The notes under the pieces are model-generated. The model saw nothing but the letters and a program-made list of their open reading frames with translations, did not search any database and was not told where the DNA came from. A DNA stretch of 64,000 nucleotides. Origin: Ralstonia sp. SET104. GTDB taxonomy: Bacteria > Pseudomonadota > Gammaproteobacteria > Burkholderiales > Burkholderiaceae. The stretch is taken from positions 1-64,000 of the forward strand of contig NZ_BHVX01000003.1 in the NCBI RefSeq assembly GCF_003851545.1, read 5' to 3'. Positions 57,891-64,000 of this stretch are shown in pieces; the stretch's first letter is position 1, and every line of letters starts with the position of its first letter. Position numbers and translations under genes: made by a program.

Positions 57891-59432
57891 TCAGATCTGC
57901 GGGTTGAGTTTTTCACTGCTCTTGTCCTGCAGCTTGTTCAGCGCGGCCAGATACGCCTTGGCTGAGGCGGCAACGATGTCCGGGTCGGTACCGACACCGT
58001 TGACGATGCGGCCCGATTTGGACAGACGCACCGTCACTTCGCCCTGCGCCTGCGTACCCGTCGTGATGGCGTTGACCGAATACAGCAATTGCTCAGCGCC
58101 GCTGGCGACCTTGCTCTCAATCGCATTGAGCGTGGCATCGACCGGGCCGTTGCCTTCCGCTTCGCCCGTCACTTCCTTGCCGTCGGCCACGAATACGATG
58201 CGTGCATGCGGACGCTCTCCGGTTTCCGAGCGCTGCGCCAGCGACACGAAACGGAAGTGCTCGCCCTCGCTGTGCTGCGCCTCGTTGGAGACAATGGCAA
58301 CGATGTCTTCGTCGAAGATCTCGGCCTTCTGGTCAGCAAGTTCCTTGAAGCGCGTGAATGCGGCATTCAGTTCAGCTTCGGAGTCCAGTTCGATGCCGAG
58401 TTCCTGCAGGCGCTGCTTGAATGCGTTGCGACCCGACAGCTTGCCCAGAACGATTTTGTTGGCCGTCCAGCCCACGTCTTCGGCGCGCATGATTTCGTAG
58501 GTATCGCGCGCCTTGAGCACGCCGTCCTGGTGGATGCCCGAAGCGTGCGCGAAGGCGTTAGCGCCCACCACCGCCTTGTTCGGCTGCACGACGAAACCGG
58601 TGATCTGCGAGACCAGCTTGGAAGCCGGCACGATCTGCGTGGTATCGACACCGACGTCGAGGTTGAAGTAGTCACGGCGCGTCTTCACGGCCATCACCAC
58701 CTCTTCGAGGCTGGTGTTGCCGGCGCGTTCGCCCAGACCATTGATCGTGCACTCGATCTGGCGCGCACCGCCCAGCTTGACCGCCGCCAACGAGTTGGCA
58801 ACCGCCATGCCCAAATCGTTGTGGCAGTGCACCGACCAGATCGCCTTGTCAGAATTCGGAATGCGCTCGCGCACCGAGCGGATCAGCGCGGCGTAGCCTT
58901 CCGGCACCGCATAGCCCACCGTGTCCGGCAGGTTGATGGTGGTCGCACCTTCTTCGATCACACCTTCAAGCACGCGGCAGAGGAAATCCATGTCGGAGCG
59001 GCTGCCGTCTTCCGGCGAGAACTCGATGTCATCCGTGAACTGGCGAGCGAATCGCACGGCCAGGCGCGCTTGTTCGTACACCTGATCCGGCGTCATGCGC
59101 AGCTTCTTCTCCATGTGCAGCGCCGACGTGGCAATGAACGTGTGGATACGAAACTGGCCGGCGGGCTTAAGCGCCTCGGCAGCGCGGGAGATGTCACGAT
59201 CATTCGCACGCGCCAGCGAGCAAATGCGCGAATCCTTGACCGACTGGGCAATCGCACGGATCGCCTCGAAGTCTCCGTTGGAGCTGGCCGCGAAGCCGGC
59301 TTCAATCACATCCACCTTGAGCCGCTCGAGCTGCTTGGCGATGCGAATCTTCTCTTCCTTCGTCATCGACGCACCCGGGGACTGCTCGCCGTCGCGCAAT
59401 GTGGTGTCGAAAATAATGAGTTTGTCGCTCAT
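57891..59432 (-). CDS. leuA: 2-isopropylmalate synthase
   Basis: A 513-residue enzyme that condenses acetyl-CoA with 2-oxoisovalerate, the first committed step of leucine synthesis. The HMGL-like barrel starts with [17 protein letters not shown] (metal-binding Asp and catalytic Arg); [15 protein letters not shown] supplies metal-binding His residues; [14 protein letters not shown] and the C-terminal regulatory domain for leucine feedback (about residues 390-513) complete the typical short-form LeuA. GGAGCC precedes the ATG at 59432. Transcription passes through the attenuator described separately. Confidence 0.97.
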   Translation of the reverse strand: MSDKLIIFDTTLRDGEQSPGASMTKEEKIRIAKQLERLKVDVIEAGFAASSNGDFEAIRAIAQSVKDSRICSLARANDRDISRAAEALKPAGQFRIHTFIATSALHMEKKLRMTPDQVYEQARLAVRFARQFTDDIEFSPEDGSRSDMDFLCRVLEGVIEEGATTINLPDTVGYAVPEGYAALIRSVRERIPNSDKAIWSVHCHNDLGMAVANSLAAVKLGGARQIECTINGLGERAGNTSLEEVVMAVKTRRDYFNLDVGVDTTQIVPASKLVSQITGFVVQPNKAVVGANAFAHASGIHQDGVLKARDTYEIMRAEDVGWTANKIVLGKLSGRNAFKQRLQELGIELDSEAELNAAFTRFKELADQKAEIFDEDIVAIVSNEAQHSEGEHFRFVSLAQRSETGERPHARIVFVADGKEVTGEAEGNGPVDATLNAIESKVASGAEQLLYSVNAITTGTQAQGEVTVRLSKSGRIVNGVGTDPDIVAASAKAYLAALNKLQDKSSEKLNPQI

Positions 59433-59509
59433 GGCGGCTCCTTGGTGGGGTGACGTTTTTGACGTCGGTCTTCGTGGTGTCTCGGATGATTTTCTGCGGC
59501 GCAGAATGC

Positions 59510-59545
59510 AAAACGCCCCGGCGTGCATGGTTGCAGGCCGGGGCG
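59510..59545 (-). terminator. attenuator hairpin in the leuA leader
   Basis: On the minus strand CGCCCCGGC / GCCGGGGCG, with an inner TGCA/TGCA extension, followed by TTTT. It lies 78 bases before the leuA ATG and 58 bases after the leader-peptide stop, so it is placed to terminate transcription before leuA when the leader is translated freely. Confidence 0.7.
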
Positions 59546-59602
59546 CTGTGAATTCTGGTTCGCGAAAACTTGGCGGTTTTGCTTGCCTTGTCTTGCGATT
59601 TC

Positions 59603-59686
59603 CTATCCGCGTGTCCCGACCTGACGACCTAGTAGGCCATCAATCGAGACTAGCGTAATCAGAATGGAAATCGGGCGCGAAAGCAT
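59603..59686 (-). CDS. leu leader peptide (27 codons, Leu/Ile/Val-rich)
   Basis: An ATG at 59686 opens a 27-residue peptide ending in TAG at 59603-59605. It contains five Leu, four Ile and two Val; three of the Leu codons are CTA, a codon rare in this G+C-rich genome, and two of them are adjacent (codons 18-19, in DGLLGRQ). This is the classic design of an amino-acid attenuator. The ATG falls at the predicted transcription start, so the leader may be translated as a leaderless message. The name leuL would fit by analogy with enteric bacteria. Confidence 0.65.
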   Translation of the reverse strand: MLSRPISILITLVSIDGLLGRQVGTRG

Positions 59687-59693
59687 GCGAATG

Positions 59694-59722
59694 ACTATAG
59701 ACGAATTCAAAAATTGACGCAA
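59694..59722 (-). promoter_or_regulatory. sigma-70-type promoter of leuA
   Basis: On the minus strand TTGCGT (59722-59717), a 17-base spacer and TATAGT (59699-59694). It predicts transcription from about 59686, immediately before or at the leader-peptide ATG. The flanks are A/T-rich. Confidence 0.7.
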
Positions 59723-59746
59723 GCGCACAATGGCGCAGCGCATCGG

Positions 59747-60619
59747 TCACTCATGCGCGTCATCCGGCGCCTGCTTCGGTAGTTTCGGACTGCCCTGCTG
59801 CCCTTGCAACGTGCGCCAGCCCCACAGCAGATAACCCGACACCGCATAGCCGACGAACAGGCCAAACAACGCCACCGGCGGATCGCTGGACACGACGACG
59901 AACAACACGAGCACGAGCACCATTACGCCAAACGGCACGCGATGCCGCACGTCGAGCGCCTTGCCGCTGTAGAAAGGCGCATTCGACACCATCGATAGGC
60001 CGGCATACAGCGTCAGCCCGAACGCAACCCACGGCATCCACAGCTCTTTGACGGGCAGCTTGTTGTCGATCGCCAACCATACGAAACCCGCGATCAATGC
60101 TGCGGCAGCCGGGCTTGGCATGCCCTGGAAGAAACGCTTGTCGACCACGCCGATGTTCGTATTGAAACGCGCCAGGCGCAGCGCAGCACCCGCGCAGTAA
60201 ACGAATGCCGCCAGCCAGCCCCACTTGCCGAGGTCACGCAGGATCCATTCGTACATCACCAGCGCGGGAGCAACGCCAAACGACACCATGTCCGACAACG
60301 AGTCGTACTGCTCGCCGAATGCGCTTTGCGTGTTGGTGATGCGCGCGACGCGTCCATCCATGCCGTCGAGCACCATTGCCGCAAAGATGGCGATGGCGGC
60401 CGTCTCGAAGTTCAAATTCATCGCCTGCACGATGGCGAAGAAGCCAGCGAACAGCGCGGCCGTCGTGAACGCGTTAGGCAGCAAATAGATGCCGCGACGG
60501 CGCGGACGCACGATCTCAAGATCGTCGTCATCCGAACGCGGCTGGTTGTGCCGCAGCGGACGCAGGTGCGTCACGTTGCCGGCGGTAAAGCGCTTCTTGC
60601 GTCGGTTGAACGCGGGCAT
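59747..60619 (-). CDS. pssA: CDP-diacylglycerol--serine O-phosphatidyltransferase
   Basis: A 290-residue inner membrane enzyme making phosphatidylserine. The CDP-alcohol phosphotransferase motif is complete: DGRVAR-x8-G-x3-D-x3-D, at residues 88-110 (Asp88, Gly89, Ala92, Arg93, Gly102, Asp106, Asp110). About eight hydrophobic helices follow a 40-residue basic/acidic N-terminus. This is the type II (membrane, Bacillus-like) enzyme rather than the E. coli type. ATG 60619 (MPAFNRRKKR) is chosen; it begins 13 bases after psd, which uses the product. Confidence 0.95.
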   Translation of the reverse strand: MPAFNRRKKRFTAGNVTHLRPLRHNQPRSDDDDLEIVRPRRRGIYLLPNAFTTAALFAGFFAIVQAMNLNFETAAIAIFAAMVLDGMDGRVARITNTQSAFGEQYDSLSDMVSFGVAPALVMYEWILRDLGKWGWLAAFVYCAGAALRLARFNTNIGVVDKRFFQGMPSPAAAALIAGFVWLAIDNKLPVKELWMPWVAFGLTLYAGLSMVSNAPFYSGKALDVRHRVPFGVMVLVLVLFVVVSSDPPVALFGLFVGYAVSGYLLWGWRTLQGQQGSPKLPKQAPDDAHE

Positions 60620-60632
60620 GGCGGCCTCCGGA

Positions 60633-61280
60633 TCAGTCCAGCTCAGCAAGCACCGTGAGCGTGGCGGACACCTTCTCGCCGATGGTCACGCGCGGGCGTG
60701 CCGTCAGCGGCAGGTACACGTCGACGCGTGAGCCGAAGCGGATGAAGCCATAGCGCTGGCCACGCGCGAGTGCCTCCCCTGCCTTGGTATAGCAAAGGAT
60801 ACGCCGCGCAATCAGGCCGGCCACCTGCACCGAAGTGACGAGCTGACCATCAGCGCGGCGCAGCACAATGGCGTTGCGCTCGTTCTCGAGCGACGCCTTG
60901 TCCAAATCGGCGTTGACGAATTTGCCCGGGAAGTACTGCACCTGCTGCACCGTACCATCGACCGGCGCCCGGTTCGAGTGCACATTGAACACGTTCATGA
61001 ACACGCTGATCTTCAGCGAGTCGCGATCGGCGTACGGGTCGCGCACTTGCTCGACGGCAACGATGCGGCCGTCAGCCGGCGACAGGATCGCATTGGCCTG
61101 CGTCGGCACGGCACGCGCCGGATCACGGAAAAACTGCAGCACGAACAGCGTCAGCACCCAGAACGGCCAAGCCCAGCCGAAGCCGGCGGCAGCCTGCACG
61201 ATGAGCGTGATGATGAAGATCCCGCCCAGGTACGGCCAGCCCTCTCGGGCGATGATGGGGTGCGGATACGTGTTGTTCAA
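60633..61280 (-). CDS. psd: phosphatidylserine decarboxylase (short, archaeal-type proenzyme)
   Basis: A 215-residue proenzyme that decarboxylates phosphatidylserine to phosphatidylethanolamine. An N-terminal membrane segment (about residues 14-48) is followed by the catalytic domain. The self-cleavage site is Gly-Ser in [14 protein letters not shown] (about residue 180), which generates the pyruvoyl group on the Ser. The FFRDP and [16 protein letters not shown] segments are family marks. It forms an operon with pssA, and upstream it is divergent from a DUF2778 gene. Confidence 0.95.
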   Translation of the reverse strand: MNNTYPHPIIAREGWPYLGGIFIITLIVQAAAGFGWAWPFWVLTLFVLQFFRDPARAVPTQANAILSPADGRIVAVEQVRDPYADRDSLKISVFMNVFNVHSNRAPVDGTVQQVQYFPGKFVNADLDKASLENERNAIVLRRADGQLVTSVQVAGLIARRILCYTKAGEALARGQRYGFIRFGSRVDVYLPLTARPRVTIGEKVSATLTVLAELD

Positions 61281-61444
61281 ATCAGACCTCGGCAGCGTCT
61301 TGAAGGAAATGCGGCATTCTAGCCGACACGGGACCCATCCGACGGCGGATCACGCCAATGACCGCAACTATTCTCAACAGACCTTGGGCATCCGGACTGC
61401 CACCATATTTGCCACCTAAACTCACCGCACAGGAGGCGAAGCGC

Positions 61445-61903
61445 ATGTTCGACTGCACCTTTGAATTGAATAATCAACCGATGAGCGCGTTCAAGGTTGG
61501 GGCAGTTTCGTTTCCCGCGTTTTCGGGCCTGCGCAATCACGTCAACAAGCGTCAATCGGCATGTTTAGCCGCTCTTGGCCCGATCCCGCCTGGCTCCTAT
61601 TACATTTTGGATCGACAAACCGGTGGTCGCCTCGGAGCAATCTGGGATCAGATCTATCGACGACAAGGTTGGTTTGCACTCTACGCCGACGATGGCCGCG
61701 TTGATGATGAGACCTTTTGCGATCAAATCACGCGAGGTCAGTTTCGCTTGCACCCCAAGGGGCCCGCAGGCAGAAGCGAGGGCTGTATTGTTATTGACGA
61801 CCCCGTAGATTTCCATCGGTTGCGTGCGCTGCTGAGTTGCCACCGACCACAGCCGATTCCCAACTCAAATCTCAGCGCCTACGGCAAGGTCACGGTGCGA
61901 TGA
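61445..61903 (+). CDS. DUF2778 / Tlde1-like L,D-transpeptidase-fold protein, probable antibacterial toxin
   Basis: A 152-residue protein of the DUF2778 family, the family of the type VI secretion effector Tlde1, which attacks peptidoglycan. The catalytic pattern is visible: His103 in FRLHPKG and Cys114 in GRSEGCIVI, the S-x-G-C motif of L,D-transpeptidases; LGPIPPGSYYI (about 44-54) is the substrate-domain hallmark. There is no signal peptide, as expected of a secreted effector. AGGAGG at 61431-61436 fixes the ATG at 61445. G+C is lower than in its neighbours (about 53% by hand count over 180 bases). It overlaps the next gene by four bases. Confidence 0.82.
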   Translation: MFDCTFELNNQPMSAFKVGAVSFPAFSGLRNHVNKRQSACLAALGPIPPGSYYILDRQTGGRLGAIWDQIYRRQGWFALYADDGRVDDETFCDQITRGQFRLHPKGPAGRSEGCIVIDDPVDFHRLRALLSCHRPQPIPNSNLSAYGKVTVR

Positions 61904-62175
61904 AACGCGCACTGTTTGCCATCATGCTGGCTACGTGGGTCTTAAGCTCCACGCTATGGCTAACGCAGCTTTGGCTTGAATACTGGTACGAATTCCCTTG
62001 GTGGCCGCCAATGGCTCTTGTGAGCTGGTTCGTTGATCTCTATGGCCCCACTAACGGAGAAGAAGGCCGGGATGGTGAGTTCTTGTTTGGCGTCATCCAC
62101 TTCGGCATTCTCGTTTCGCTACTAACTTGGCTTGGCCTAGTAGCCGGTCGACGGATTCTTAGGCGATATCGCTAA
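61900..62175 (+). CDS. small inner membrane protein, probable immunity partner of the DUF2778 toxin
   Basis: A 91-residue protein with two hydrophobic helices (about residues 5-22 and 63-82) joined by an acidic, Trp-rich segment (WLEYWYEFPWWPP...NGEEGRDGEF). I do not recognise a family. It starts with ATGA overlapping the stop of the DUF2778 gene, so the two are translationally coupled. Effectors acting in the periplasm are commonly neutralised by a membrane- or periplasm-facing immunity protein encoded immediately downstream; that role is inferred from this arrangement alone. Confidence 0.7.
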   Translation: MKRALFAIMLATWVLSSTLWLTQLWLEYWYEFPWWPPMALVSWFVDLYGPTNGEEGRDGEFLFGVIHFGILVSLLTWLGLVAGRRILRRYR

Positions 62176-62185
62176 CGTAGCCAAA

Positions 62186-62215
62186 AGTAAAAAAGCCAGC
62201 CCGAAGGCTGGCTTT
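62186..62215 (-). terminator. bidirectional terminator between ilvC and the toxin cassette
   Basis: AAAGCCAGCC-CGAA-GGCTGGCTTT, a perfect 10-bp stem. On the minus strand the loop reads TTCG and is followed by six T, which ends ilvC; on the plus strand it is followed by TTT and TCTC, a weaker end for the cassette. Confidence 0.88.
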
Positions 62216-62235
62216 CTCGCACAAGGCGTGATCAA

Positions 62236-63261
<1,026 letters not shown>

Positions 63262-63326
63262 CTAATGTTCAAATATTGCTGATCTATGGGGTCCGGCCGC
63301 AGTTACACGCTCGTACACGCGCCGGT

Positions 63327-63818
63327 TCAAACCTTCAGAATGCGCTCGCCGCGGCCGATGCCCGAGCCGCCCGTGCGGACGGTCTCAAGAATGGCAGTGC
63401 GATCGATGGCATCGAGAAACGCATCAAGCTTGCTGCCGTTGCCGGTCAGCTCGATCGTGTAGGTCTTCTCGGTCACGTCGATGACGCGGCCGCGGAAGAT
63501 GTCCGCCGTACGCTTCATCTCCTCGCGCTCCTTGCCGACCGCACGCACCTTCACGAGCATCAGCTCGCGCTCGATGTGCGCACCTTCGGTCAGGTCGACG
63601 ACCTTGACGACTTCCACCAGGCGATTCAGGTGCTTGGTGATCTGCTCGATGATGTCGTCCGAACCGGTCGTGACGATCGTCATGCGCGACAGCGAGGCGT
63701 CTTCGGTCGGAGCAACCGTCAGCGTCTCGATGTTGTAGCCGCGCGCCGAGAACAGGCCCACAACGCGCGACAGCGCGCCGGCTTCGTTTTCCAGCAGGAC
63801 GGAAATGATGTGACGCAT
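63327..63818 (-). CDS. ilvN: acetolactate synthase small (regulatory) subunit
   Basis: A 163-residue regulatory subunit with the N-terminal ACT domain (MRHIISVLLENEAGALSRVVGLFSARGYNI, quoted in part: LLENEAGALSRVVGLFSARG) that senses valine, and a second domain. It stabilises and confers feedback control on IlvB. The ilvB stop TAA overlaps its ATG by one base, so they are translationally coupled. Symbols ilvN and ilvH are used for this gene in different species. Confidence 0.96.
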   Translation of the reverse strand: MRHIISVLLENEAGALSRVVGLFSARGYNIETLTVAPTEDASLSRMTIVTTGSDDIIEQITKHLNRLVEVVKVVDLTEGAHIERELMLVKVRAVGKEREEMKRTADIFRGRVIDVTEKTYTIELTGNGSKLDAFLDAIDRTAILETVRTGGSGIGRGERILKV

Positions 63819-64000
63819 TACAGGTCCTCCGCGCCGAGCAGCATTTCAGAGATGCCCTTGCCTGCCTGGACCATCGGCCAGACGTTTTCGGTCGGGTCGG
63901 TCTGGAAGTCGAGGAACACGGTGCGATCCTTCAGTCTGAAAGCCTCGCGCAGCGCGGGCTCGACGTCGGCGGTTTTTTCGATGCGCATGCCCACGTGGCC
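63818..64000 (-). CDS. ilvB: acetolactate synthase large (catalytic) subunit, 3' end only
   Basis: The last 60 codons of a ThDP-dependent acetolactate synthase; the gene continues beyond the window. Recognisable pieces are GHVGMRIEKTADVEPAL, VFLDFQTDPTENVWPMV and the C-terminal QAGKGISEMLLGAEDL. The stop overlaps the ilvN start. Symbol ilvB or ilvI. Confidence 0.92.
   Translation of the reverse strand, partial: GHVGMRIEKTADVEPALREAFRLKDRTVFLDFQTDPTENVWPMVQAGKGISEMLLGAEDL

Noticed and set aside
59433-59746. T-box or leucine riboswitch ahead of leuA
   Set aside because: No T-box consensus or known aptamer is visible; the Leu-rich peptide plus hairpin explains the leader better.

Overview
The window looks like a chromosomal segment of a high-G+C betaproteobacterium of the order Burkholderiales, most likely a Ralstonia (R. 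pickettii-like lineage). This is inferred from protein character and gene order: an unbroken nuoA-N operon preceded by tpiA-secG-tRNA-Leu, an ilvB-ilvN-ilvC / psd-pssA-leuA block, rpsO-pnp, and a combined urt-ure urea cluster. No CRISPR array, prophage, complete insertion sequence or rRNA operon is visible. Genes are closely packed and most carry their function clearly.

Layout. 1-9 kb: a mixed set of single genes (DUF2863 protein, orphan oligopeptide-type binding protein, lipoprotein, M14 carboxypeptidase, yaaA, PIN-domain protein, methionine-type aminotransferase, glutathione S-transferase). 9-17.3 kb: an acyl-CoA catabolic block (3-hydroxyacyl-CoA dehydrogenase, enoyl-CoA hydratase, histidine phosphatase, an ACAD10/11-type kinase, LysR regulator, thioesterase, ACAD11-type acyl-CoA dehydrogenase) and a second GST. 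17.3-29.5 kb, minus strand: urea import and hydrolysis, urtABCDE followed by ureD-ureA-hupE-ureB-ureC-ureE-ureF-ureG; urtA has a near-consensus sigma-54 promoter with two NtrC-like sites. 29.6-33.8 kb, minus strand: two MaoC-type hydratases, two paired acyl-CoA dehydrogenases and a DUF1178 protein behind a promoter overlapped by a perfect 14-bp inverted repeat. 33.8-49.6 kb, minus strand: Nudix hydrolase, DUF2818 protein and all fourteen subunits of NADH:quinone oxidoreductase. 49.7-59.4 kb, minus strand: tRNA-Leu(GAG), secG, tpiA, quinone oxidoreductase, HAD-like protein, pnp, rpsO, a leucine/amide-type binding protein, leuA. 59.4-64 kb: the leuA leader, pssA, psd, a plus-strand two-gene cassette, then ilvC, ilvN and the 3' end of ilvB.

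How the parts work together. Urea taken up by UrtABCDE is split by urease (UreABC, matured with nickel by UreDEFG and possibly supplied by the HupE/UreJ permease); the promoter architecture predicts activation under nitrogen limitation. The ilv genes and leuA make the branched-chain amino acids; leuA appears to be controlled by a leucine-sensing attenuator with a short Leu/Ile/Val-rich leader peptide. psd and pssA make phosphatidylethanolamine. The two acyl-CoA blocks carry related-looking operator sequences (33782-33819 and 9066-9077), suggesting one regulator could control both.

The most notable points are (1) a probable Tlde1-like (DUF2778) L,D-transpeptidase-fold toxin with an overlapping small membrane protein, inserted with lower G+C between psd and ilvC; (2) the leuA leader/attenuator; (3) the sigma-54/NtrC control region of the urea cluster; (4) a split version of the animal ACAD10/11 kinase-dehydrogenase; (5) a palindromic operator shared by fatty-acid genes; and (6) a degenerate 21-bp tandem repeat separating ureC from ureE.
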